The position numbers were made by a program, and so were the translations under genes. This document shows positions 50,965-62,195 of a stretch of 64,000 nt of DNA, in pieces; within the stretch, counting starts at the first letter, position 1, and each line of letters starts with the position of its first letter. The notes under the pieces were generated by a model that saw only the letters and a program-made list of their open reading frames with translations, was not told where the DNA came from and did not search any database. The stretch is from Rotaria macrura (taxonomy: Eukaryota; Rotifera; Eurotatoria; Philodinida; Philodinidae): NCBI GenBank assembly GCA_900239685.1, contig OENT01000791.1:1-64000 (forward strand), given 5' to 3'.

Positions 50965-53109
50965 CATGCTAAATAAAATAGACGCATCGTCGTCAAACAA
51001 CTAGCCTCTTCACCCAATAATGTGCATGTCTATATATTGAATGAGTCTTAGGAATATGTCGACGCTGCGTGATGTAGTATCGATCTTGTGTAGAAAGTAG
51101 ATAGATAGAGAGAGAAAAAACAAGCAAGCAGCGTAATTCGATCAGCTCGTCATATGCATTCAGAACTCTTTTCTCTAATATAGCTAGTAGTCGTAAGAGT
51201 AGCAACGAGAAAGAGGAAAAAAGAGTTGTTGATTGTCAATGAGATAGATAGAAAATTTTTGTTATTTTTCTTTTCAATTTTGTGTCAACTTTATTGCATG
51301 TGTTACTTTTTTCTGCTTTTGTCCTTTAATCCCATATAATCAATGTTATTACTGTATGATATATATATAACTTACGTACTCATCAGATATTCCATATCCG
51401 ATCAAAAGAAAATAGGAAAAAACTATATAAATGGTGTTTTTAATGCAGTTGTTTATAATGTCTTCTGGGCTGTATTGTTTGTCATATCTCGTTATCGTAA
51501 CTAGAACTTTATTGGAATTTGGTCGAGCGGCAACCGATCTTCCATCTCATTATGTTTCTACTCGGTGATCAAAACAATAATAATCTAATTTGATCACAAA
51601 CTAGCGAATTCATTTACCGCTCTATCGGACAAAATCTGGTTAATGCTAACTACTCTAGTATATAAAAGAACAAAACCCTTTCGTACTTCTTTAACAAATA
51701 CATGTATTTGCCTTGCATTTTTTCATTCTCTTTCTTGTCTTATTCTTGTGACAGATATACATTGAATTGTTGTTATCAATATTATATTGTTGCTGTTTAT
51801 AATGATTGCTGTTACTATTATTATCAGTACTATTTTTAAGAATACAATAATATTGGATAAGAGAGATATGCTCGAGAACTTTTCATTCAGTATCTGTTTC
51901 TTTTAATAAGGAAGTCGATATCGGTAAGCGAAAGACGCTATTTCAATAGTAAAATCGAATAGAAGCAAGAAAGAAAATAATAAGATCAAATACGTTTATT
52001 CTGGCAAAATCGTTAGAAATATAGAAAAAAAAAGAGAGGAAAAAACCAACACAAAGTCGCTTTACAAACGACTAACAGAGTAGGCATTGAAATATGGAGA
52101 AGAAGAGAGGAATAGTGTTGAGTCGACATTAAATTGTTTTTCCTTCAAAATTTTTTTGTCGGCTGCCTCATCGGTTTCCGCGTTATAACTGACAAAGTGC
52201 AATGCTTTGTCTTTTTCTTTTCTCGTTCTTCGATACTACTTCTTTTCTCTCTTTGCTATGGCCCTTCTCGACATCGTCCTCTTGTCAGTTAAAGTTCGTC
52301 ATCGAATTGCGTGAACAATCGTCTTTTGTATCAGAAAGCAACAACGTGTGTGCTAGAACATATTGTAGTCGCTTGTTGTTGTTGTTGTTGTTTTTGTTTT
52401 TGTTTTTAGTGGTAGTAGTATTGCTCTATTATTGTTTCACATCTCCCTATATTCTTGTCTTTATCTTTCACAAGACAGCTACATGCACATCATCAACATC
52501 ATCATCACAATACTACCGAGTTAGGTGATCTCTTTCTTTTCTACCCGCATACCTAATTATTCAATGTCAATACATCGTCGTCGAGTTGACAGTGATGATG
52601 AAGACTATTCAATGAGATTTCAAGGAAAGCGGAAAGAAATTCAAGTCGTTTTTTTTTCTCATTATTTTCTTTGCTTTTGCTTTTGAGATAGTGTGACTTC
52701 CATAGGCTTCTTATTGAGATCGTTCAACGTACATTCATCGTCATAGAGTCCTCATTATTATCTGGCTGTGCTTATTCACTAACATAATCTCATCATCTCT
52801 ATTCTTGAGTGTTTGCGCTTTTTACTACAGCAGCTATTTTACATGCAATTTTTGTATCAAAATTTTCTTTGTTTTTTTTCTTCTTCTTCTTCTAGTATTT
52901 GCATATATTAAGTGATGGAACATCTCAATAGTTCAATCGTATTTATATTAAAATATTTATCGTAAACTATTATAGCGTTCTTTTGCTTTGCATCCAATAT
53001 TATTATTCACATCAATTAGATAATTCTCAATATACATTCGTTGAAGTGAATTGTGCTTCTGAAACTTAATATCTTTTACTTTGTATGAACATCAATTAAA
53101 ACACAACTG

Positions 53110-53155
53110 ATGGGTAATGCAAATTCAGGAAAAAAAGGCGATCAAATTGAGAATG
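53110..53155 (+). CDS. First exon of a PKA catalytic subunit (MGNA isoform)
   Basis: The exon encodes exactly 15 residues, MGNANSGKKGDQIEN, plus one base before a GTAAGA donor (phase 1). The vertebrate PKA catalytic alpha/beta subunits begin MGNA...KKG, are N-myristoylated on Gly2, and have their first coding exon end after residue 15 in the same phase. Myristoylation of Gly2 is therefore predicted, and the Asn at position 3 matches the deamidation-prone Asn of PKA-C. No acceptor-like AG sits immediately upstream, as expected of a true first exon. The kinase domain is not in the window and would lie past 64000, so identity rests on this short peptide and the splice phase. It could be another myristoylated protein. 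Confidence 0.65.
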
Positions 53156-56100
53156 GTAAGAAGAAAATTTGCACACAAATAGTTATTTCGTCTCATGAGA
53201 TTCATAGATGTATTCAAAAGAAAAAGCAAAATGATGATAGATGATTGAGTAGATCGATAGATAGATATTTTTATTAGATGTTTTCTTTTATTCGTAGGTA
53301 TCTAAAGATAGAAGGACACAGAAGACTATTGCATTTGTAATGTCATAATGGAAAAAAACGAGATCTTCAATCTACACATATGTGTAGATCTATGTCAAAA
53401 TATAAATGAATGTATTCCTATTTTGATCTATCATATTGGTTGAATAACATCTGTTTACGTTTATCATACAGAAATATGTTAATGAAAAAACTTCTGATGG
53501 ATAGATAAATAGCAGCGATCTAATGAATTGTTATTCGAGAATTAAAATATTATCATAGAGAAATGTATCGTTATTAATCAGTTTATCGATGAGTTGTCTT
53601 TTATTCCTATAGAACTGAATTTTGTTTTTTATCGGTGTTTTTCATCAACGGAACTAACATCCGGTAACGAGCAAGAAAAAAATTGTTTCCTCTCGATTTC
53701 GCGATATTATATGATTTCAATGAAATCAATTTAAGAAGAAGAAAAAACTCATAAATAATGGACTTGAATGAAGCAATTAGTTGTCTAGTTTGAAGTATCA
53801 TATATAATTTTCCAAGATCTAATCAATCTATTGAGTTATATCGAAGTTTGTTTACTTAAAAACGAAGGAAAGCAAATTGGAATATAATAAGGAAGTACCA
53901 TTTCCCACCAATCAACTATACGATTTGTTTCCTTTTCAATAGTCTGATATCTTTGATCAATGAACAAGCTTCTAATTATTTCTCAAGAGAAATTTTAACA
54001 TGAAAATAGAAAAACGATATGTTTTAAGCAAATTTTCAAGAATAAAATATAAGAAAGATGATTATATGTCGTTATTTTAGAAATACTATAGTGCCTGACT
54101 TTTCCTTCTTCTTAAAGCTCATATGATCTCTAGCTTTACATGTTTTTATACTGTAGTACTTCAGTCATCTATTTATCTTCTAGTAAGTTTCGTTGCATTA
54201 CCTATCTCATTAATGTTTTGTTTAGCCTCTAGAATATTCTTACACTTGAAACCTATCATTTTCATATGTCACGTATGTTCTTCGAGAAAGGAAAACCACT
54301 CATATTGCTCATTAATCTTACTAAGCATCGAAAGAGACGAGCTGATTTTGAAAGAAAAACACTTTTGTCAACTATTATCTTAATAATAAATATTTACAAA
54401 CTAGAAACTAATTTAATTAATATGTACATTAAGTATAGTAGAACATAGAATGATTCAATATCGATATTTTCATTAATCAAAGTTTTTATACGTCAAGAAG
54501 AAATATATTTTTTCCTCAAAATATATAAAAATAGTTTTGAAAGTTTATTTCTAATTCTTATCAATTTATTAGAATAAGATAAGATGCATGTACTCTGTTA
54601 ACTATCTAAATAACATTTCTTCGATACATCAGCTGAATGGCAAATCTATCTCCATTATAATAAAACGCTAAAATGCATATAATACTCAAATTAATCTTTT
54701 ATATTACATCATATATATGCATATATATATATATATATATATATGTCATTGGTTGTTTTCAGTTTAATATAAATATAATTTCGTTAATGGTTCGAGAGAA
54801 AGAGAATTTTTTAAATAAACGGTGCATTATTTTTATACCTTACTCATTGTTTTATGCTTTGTATGGAATTTAATGATTTTTCAGTTGAAAAATTTCAGTA
54901 ATTAAATTTTTACACTTGTTATATTTTGATACAGAATTGAATTAAGTTGAAAAGATATTTCAGTCGTGATTAATATTCGAATCATGTAATATATATTCAA
55001 ATGATATAAAAACCAATTGTTTTGATTTCAACATGCTCATGATGTTGCTTGAAAAATTGATGTTTTAATCAGAGCACATATTCTGAAGTTTTCCTTTTGT
55101 AGCATGTTTGATATTCATCATACATGAAACTGTTAGTTCTTTTCTGTTCGCACAGGACATCAAAGTACTTGGGGGAAAATTTGTTTTTGCATGCCTTCTA
55201 GATGCAAGCTTTGCTTTTTTTATCACACTTTTTGTAATGAAAATGCTTTGGTTTGATGTTTTCTGAATGAACGCAAATGAGCTTGAACGATAATTATGAT
55301 TAGAAACTTCAAATTTTTTTATGAAAATTTATTACTATTAGAAATGTGTAGGATGGATGATATTCGTCCTAATTTTAGAAATTTTTCTTCCGGTTTAGTT
55401 TTCACTAGCGGAAAAGTCGATAATTTCACTTGACTTATCTTAAACAGAAAACATATGAAAGCTTCATACGATCTCTTTTCATATCGGGGAAAGTTTCATC
55501 TTGCCATTTCAAGATTCATTCGTGCGTTTATATAACAAAAGAAAAACCCATAGAGAAGTTTACTGTATCTAGAAAATTGTTGATATGGGTATTAATTGAT
55601 GAATGATTGTCAGAGCATTGAACACTGAGTGTCGGCATCTATAGATTGTTGATGGAGCGATAGAAATGCAAATAGCTAACTATAGCTGAAGCCCGAACGA
55701 AAGAGTCTTCTTTAGTTAAAACAAGTGTGCATTCTAGACTAATGTGATTTATTCACATGTACTATGCGATTAATTTATTGAATTCATGAGTTTCAATGTC
55801 ATTCATTTCTAAAGATTTACTCGTTCTAACTACCTTCGTGTGTACCTGCAAATTGTCGACTGAAATATTATATTACAAAACATCTCTAACATGTGTTGAT
55901 TAATGATTTTGAGAAACAAAAGTCCAAACATCATCTCTGAACTTTGTTCTGTTTATCAAATAATATATATATATATAATATCACGCAAACAAGAAAATTA
56001 TGATCTCAAAGAAAAAAAGACAATATATTTATCTTCGGTTATTTCAGAAATATAATACAAGTAAATATTTATTCAACTCAACAAAAGCTTTAAATCAGTC

Positions 56101-57122
56101 ATAAACATAAAGTAAATTGATTTAAGAAAATCCATTTAATTGTGTTTGAGAAATTAAATCTATATTTATCACATATTGATTATATATATATTTGTATGAG
56201 TGCTCTATAAATGCCATAGTTCGATTAGTTATATGCTCATAATATACTACATTTTGGTATGTGTACAATTATAATTCTAATCATTCTTTTTCTTCCAAAC
56301 GTAATATGTTTTGGTCAAGTGTAACATTTCTCTTGTTTCAATGATAAATAATCGACAATGATATCCTCTATATCTTAACAACTAATGATATCCTGTTTAT
56401 AGAAAAAATAGAGAATTGGTTCTTAGTTTTATTTTCTAATAAAAGCTTTTGTTCTATTTTCCTAGCGACATTGTTGTCTCGAAGGATCGAATGAACAGAT
56501 CGTAATAAATAAAAAAAGATGAGAATGGCAAACACACATACGTAGAATTGCCCCAATAGATTAAATTTATCATCTATTTATTATGAGTGATATATATTTA
56601 TAGAAAAATTATATCGTCTGAGTATTAATTCGTACAAGCAATTTGCATCTTTAGTTTTTCTTTCCGTTCATTGTTTATTATATTTTTCTTATTTACATTA
56701 TGAACGGAAATGAGATGAAACAAAGATAAAGGGTGGAGTGCCGTTTTTCAAGAGAAACGAGTGAAGAAAAAAAATTCTCATCCGTATCAAAAAAAAGTGG
56801 AAAAATGATAAGTTTTGAACGTGAATCTCTGTTTTGCGCATGCCGTGATAAAAAGACGAAGAAAAGGCAAAAAGGAAAGCCAAAGGAAAAAAGCTAAATA
56901 ATAGAAAAAGCACTGACGAAGAAGTAACATGGCATGACGCATGCTTTAGACTAGTATGTGTGTGTGTGCATCGAGAAAATTATTGAGAAAAAAATATTTA
57001 AGAAGAAAAAAAGAAGAAGAAAAAACCGGAAAGCATGCGAGAAACTGAAAACCCCATAAAATAATAGATATATTGACAGTATGAAGATTAGATACTTATG
57101 TTAACGTCAAAATCATTCTAAG
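53156..57122. other. Intron between first exon candidates 1 and 2
   Basis: Four kilobases of AT-rich DNA with an (AT)n repeat around 54718-54745 and further short AT repeats. Open frames of 60-86 codons at 53607-53801, 54123-54383 and 54266-54448 have no recognisable domain. Nothing else supported. Confidence 0.5.
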
Positions 57123-57408
57123 ATGCCATCATTTAAGGAACGTTTTCGTTCATCTCGTAAATATAAAAAATCCAAAGAAGTCACTATTGCTGGCTCAACA
57201 GATGAAACTACGAATTCACCTGTTGCTGGTGCAACGTCAACAAATACTAGGCACGCGTCTACGCGAGAGAGGGCTTCGTTAACAATGGGATCGTTGGCGA
57301 CAACAACAATAGCAATACCTAGACCAATCGCAACCGGTAAAACCATTGATGAACATACCGGGTCTGCAGCATTTTCAACTTATCATTCTAATTACTCAAT
57401 GGATCAAT
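57123..57408 (+). CDS. Alternative first exon 2 (same phase as the PKA-like exon)
   Basis: Encodes 95 residues from MPSFKERFRSSRKYKKSK, a basic then Ser/Thr/Ala-rich peptide, ending ...YSMDQ plus one base before a GTGAGT donor: phase 1. There is no homology I recognise. The shared strand and phase with 53110-53155 and 61985-62195, and the absence of any 3' exon in between, suggest it splices to the same downstream exon. The ATG directly follows TCATTCTAAG, so it may instead be an acceptor-preceded second exon. Alternatively it starts an independent gene. Confidence 0.55.
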
Positions 57409-60400
57409 GTGAGTGATAGAAATCTTAAAACTATATAGCTAAAAATAGTCTTTATTTTTTCTTGTTTCGATTTAGTATCAAATAAATCCTAAGACAGATA
57501 AAGCTAAGTAGAACAATGCAGAATTCGTTAAAGATTGGATAGAGTAAAAGAAGAAAGTTCTTAATTGAATTTCCCATAGATACATTCATTCTCGAGTTAG
57601 GTTCATTAAGCCACGCAAATCTAATTACGGATGTTTTTCTTTTGCTATAAAAAAATAAAATTATCATTTATTGCTGTGTATTTTATTTAAATCTAGTTTT
57701 AACTTCCTCAAAAATAGAGAAAGACAGCAGGACATTTGAACATTGTTAAAATAGGGAAAAACCATTTTATATCGATGAAGGTCAAAATAGGAGAAGCAAG
57801 TTTTTCATTCTATTCTTGAAACAACAATCAAGAAACAGAAGCAATGAAACATCCTGCTTACCATCATTTACTCGTTTACAAGGAAAGTTCAGAGACTAGA
57901 TGAACATGTAGTATTTCCTTGTTTTTTTGTTCAACAGGCTTAATATCCTATTTGTTGGCTATCATTAATTCTCTAACACACAGGACAAAAGAAAGAGCTG
58001 CAATGTCTGTATTTATCAACAACAGAAGTTCTCGTGGATATCTATTACAGATTCAATTTTCAAAACACTCTATACCTTTTATTCATGTAGTGATGAAGGA
58101 TTGTCAGAAATAAGAAGACAAGAAATTATACTAATAAAAATATTATCTTAGAAATTATTCAATATAGCGAAGTATAAATATTACTAAGTTTTATCCGATC
58201 TATCATTTTTTCATGGAACGACATTGAACGATTTTCGCACGGATGAATACCATGGATAGAATTAGCCGAATAATATATATATATATATATAAACAATTAA
58301 GTTTGTATTTTAACATACAGTAATAATTAACATTATGAAATGAATTCTAATCGTAATATACACTCTTAATAGAATCTTCTATCAAATGAATTTTACAATG
58401 AAACTTCAAAATGATCGATAACAAGGCAACAATCGAAAAACGGAAAGTACTGTTTCCAAAAGACCGGATGAAAACGATTTGTTTGTAGTATGATGTTAAA
58501 AAAGAGAGAATTTGAAATAGTACCAGATTTCGTCATAGTCATTTTACGACGTTCTCTTGTAAAGTAATCAGAATTGTAAAACGCCAAACAATCCTACGTA
58601 ATCTTGCTGCTACTTATTCTATTTTTCTATTATTTTTCATTTTTTTTCATAGGACACTGTAAAAATTTTAGCCGAATCCCCATCTCCTGTAGAAACATGT
58701 ATTCTTTTTGACGTTACTACGAGCTAGTTTTTGAATTTCCAGAAGCCGTCATCATTATCATTATCGGCTTCTTACTTATGAATTCAATATTATCATAGAA
58801 TGTGCATTATGAGAGCCTCCCTGAACTATTCAAATTAATAATGAAGTATTATTTAGAACTCTCATTATTCTAAAGAAAATATTATCGACAATACGTTGCT
58901 CTTTTATTTTTGACTAATACTATACAGATATATGCTGACTGATATTTATCTACATGCAATGAGTACTCTTGCTTAGACACGCATTAATAGTTAAATATAT
59001 AGATTTAATTTCTTTGCACATAGATCGAAAAAGAAAAGACACGCTTGTTTTAATAGTGTGATGATAATAAAGTCATTCATCACAGCAATTGTGAAAGCCA
59101 TATAATGATATGATTAGAAGAAAAATAACAACAACAACAACAAAAATTCTGAGAGCTTTAGTTTTCAACAACTCAATAGAAAATGGAAAGTAGCTACATA
59201 GTAAATTGATGTCTTAACTAAAAACAAAAAAGACGGGAGAATATTGACGTGAGAAGCATACTTAATTTCCAAACATTTTTCTTTTGTATATCAATACAAA
59301 ATATGTAGATTATAGTGAAATATACTGTGAATCTCTTTTTCTTTATTTTTTACTCCTACTCTCATAATGATACGTTGTGTAGCGTAAATGATACATAATA
59401 GGAAATTATTAGCATTGAAAAGATTTTAATTAACATTTTAGATAAGCATCTTGTCAAAAATTCATCGACTTTGTGATAGGTGATGACATCAATTAACCAT
59501 AGAAACTTAATACGAATTAAATCAGATGCATCCTATTTTGTTGTTATGTTTACTGTAATTAAAATGAGCACAAATATAGGCAAACAAAGGCCCTACTTTG
59601 GTTACATTAACAGTGGCGCTAAGAGAAGAGAGCTGAGTCCCACCCAAAATGATTAAAGTCATCAGTAATCTTTTAAATTCCATTAGAATATTCAATTTTG
59701 TTTTTACAGAAAATTGATAATTTGTAGTGGCGGACATGAGCTGGATGGAGAGACTTAGCCCATCGAGAAAAGTTTTGAGTTATCTCTAAACATAATCTGA
59801 GGCCAGACTCGAAGTAGATACCCATGTAAAAAAAGAAATTGACTAAAAATTATTTGAAAATGGTACATTAAACCAAATATAAATAGGTTTCAATGAAAAG
59901 TAAACGAAAAAACTCAACATTCTATCGATTATTAAGATTAACTTCGACTATGATTGATGAAAGACGTCGATTATAATTGTCAGTACTCGACACGACTATC
60001 TTGATGGGGGAGGGGTGTGGACAAGTTGGAAAAGGGATCAACGGTTCTTTTGGAAATTTCTTAAAAATTATAATTGAAATTTTCAAAAATCTTGAAGTTT
60101 TTAAAAAACATTCTGAAAAATATCGAGCTAAAAAACGGAAAATTTCAAAGATTCTGGGTCAACTCTCCACCAGTGATTTTCTTAGTAATCAATCAAAATC
60201 AACTGAATAATTTTTTCAATTTTTTATTAGAAACAATCAATTACAATCAATATTTACTCAATTGTAGAGCAAATAATCGATTATATTTTAAAAATTTTTT
60301 CTGCTATTTTAAAGTGAAATCGTTGAAAAGAATAAGATTGTAGTGGATTTCGATCATTTTCTAACTGATTTTCATCTAATTTTTACCTTGATTTTTATTA

Positions 60401-61984
60401 CGTTGGTGAACTCTCGTGATCCAAACCAGAGAAGTACTACCGGAGAAGGCGGGGGGCGGGGGGCGGTGAGTCTCCTCTACCTTTATCCCTGTCGCCTCCC
60501 ACCCGCTAACGAATAATCCAGGTACCATCACTAGGTTACATTGACATCAATGTGCATGATATTCATATATAAACGTACTTAACGCTTGAGAATATCAAAA
60601 ATATCTAAGAGAAAAAATAACAGCACTAATTAAATATTTTCTTCTGATTATATTGTTTTTATTTCTAATAAAGTAGCACGAGATACTAATAGAATAATTC
60701 ATTATATTTCATCTATTGCTATAGTTATATCTGTCTATTGTAAAAATAAAATAAACCAGTAACATTTTTATACTGCTATTGTTTCTTTCTTTCTTTCTCA
60801 TGCATCAGTTTACTACCGTAAGCAACTAATTCTATTATTTAGAAACACGCCAGTCGATGATTAGCATGAGAAAGAAATAGACCTGTTGAATAGCTCGAGG
60901 ATGATTAGAATTGTTTTTACTTTTTCTATGTTATTTTCGTATTTGCAATCATATATGGCAGTCGATCGAACTTGACTATAGTGTTATAATGACTCATATT
61001 GACTTGATTCGATTCAAGATCAATATATCACTAGTTCCATCAGTCATTTTTTTAATAATTGAACTAGAATACGGGCATAATTGTTGATATAAATAGTGAC
61101 TGTCGAGCGAAGCAATCAACTTCATGTGCCTAATAGTATATTTGAATAGTACCTTTAAGTATAACTAAGAAAGAATAAAGCTAACGATATAAAACGCCCA
61201 TTTGTTTTACAATATCAGGGCATAAAAAATGATCGCCGAGAGAAAAAATGACGAATAAAGTGTCAAGATCTCATCTAAATACAGAGAACGAAAAAAAAAA
61301 CTTAGGCAAATAAATGGGACAAAAATGCATTCTGACTGTTGCGATCCTATAACATTACTGTCAACGTAATGATAGTGTGTATCTATACTTGTACAAGTAT
61401 ATCGGTACACGATGAGTAAAACTTTTTTCCTATTTCTCTCTTCTCTTCTCTTCTCGTCCTACGATCCTAGGCTAGCATGCGTGCTTGTTTCTTTTCACTT
61501 ACTTACTCTCTTTCTCTTCTTTCTTTCTCCGTGCGCTTTTATACTCTTTCTTGTTCTTTCTCGTTCGTTCGCTCGCTCAGTCGCTCGCTTACTCGTTCGT
61601 TGTGTCAGAAAGATATTACGATAAATATCTCTCGCGTCGTCGCACCACGCTCATGCCCAAGAAATCAAAAAAGCCGATAGACTATCTCTCATTCTCTCTC
61701 TCTTCTCTCAGTCTGACTCCTTACTGACTCTGCGTCTACACTACACCAACATCACTATTATCACCGACGACAAGAAGTAAAACAAGCAAAACAACAACGT
61801 CAACAGCAACAGCAACGACCATAACCTATCGCCACCAACACCACCATTACTTCTATCCCAATAGCATAGGATAGAGACACCAAGTGTAATATACACATAG
61901 AAAGTATCTTGGTGGTATTAGTATCAGAACGTTGGCAAAGACAGTTTTCTTGTTTGTGTCTGTCATTGCTGCATAAAGTCAGTC
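57409..61984. other. Intron between first exon candidates 2 and 3
   Basis: 4.6 kb, mostly AT-rich. Exceptions are a G/C-rich patch at 60002-60030 and 60445-60510 within an otherwise A-rich stretch, and a CT-rich strip at 61425-61720 just upstream of the next exon. The 77-codon frame 59977-60210 is an A-rich artefact. An (AT)n lies at 58270-58292. Confidence 0.5.
61425..61720. promoter_or_regulatory. CT-rich strip before first exon 3, probable promoter/leader
   Basis: Long runs of TTCTCTTC, TTTCTTTCTC and CTCGCTCG on the plus strand, followed by a CAACAG-rich segment (61770-61820), within 560 bp of the ATG at 61985. Similar pyrimidine strips precede the 15501 gene and the 53110 exon. Function as a promoter is inference. 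Confidence 0.35.
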
Positions 61985-62195
61985 ATGCAGGCGCTAAAAG
62001 AACGTATCTCATCGAAATTAAGTGAGAAAAACAAGTCAAAAGACAAAGAAGGATCTTCGTCGCTCAAATCTAGTAGTTCAATCGATGGTAAACATTCAGC
62101 AACACATGATTCACATCATCATCAGACAGCCTCATCTTCCGTATCAAGCAACGCAGCGAATTCGGCTGCAATCAATGCTCCATCAGCTGAAAAAG
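61985..62195 (+). CDS. Alternative first exon 3 (same phase as the PKA-like exon)
   Basis: Encodes 70 residues from MQALKERISSKLSEKNKSK, Ser/Lys/His-rich, ending ...APSAEK plus one base before a GTATTG donor: phase 1, like the two exons upstream. Its opening (M..LKERISS) loosely parallels MPSFKERFRSS of exon 2, hinting at a shared amphipathic N-terminal helix. A CT-rich strip and a CAA/CAG-rich leader lie just upstream (61425-61820). The downstream partner is off the right edge. Assignment to the same gene is inference. Confidence 0.55.

Larger units (their letters stand above)
49611..53109. other. Intergenic region between MTREX and the kinase-like gene
   Basis: Holds the MTREX 3' end and 3.3 kb upstream of the MGNA exon. 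AT microsatellites are present (50575-50580 and 50927-50960). A T- and CT-rich strip with (TTG)n/(TTTTTG)n runs lies at 52200-52500. A short frame at 52564-52644 encodes a charged peptide (MSIHRRRVDSDDEDYSM...), but it has only a weak GTCGTT donor, so I leave it as a possible unrecognised first exon. Confidence 0.55.

Noticed and set aside
59977-60210. 77-codon frame with Lys-rich sequence
   Set aside because: Composition reflects A-rich DNA; overlaps a second equally open frame; no splice or family support.
61412-61727. Three overlapping plus-strand frames rich in Ser/Phe/Leu/Arg
   Set aside because: CT-rich strip open in all three frames; better explained as promoter/leader of the 61985 exon.
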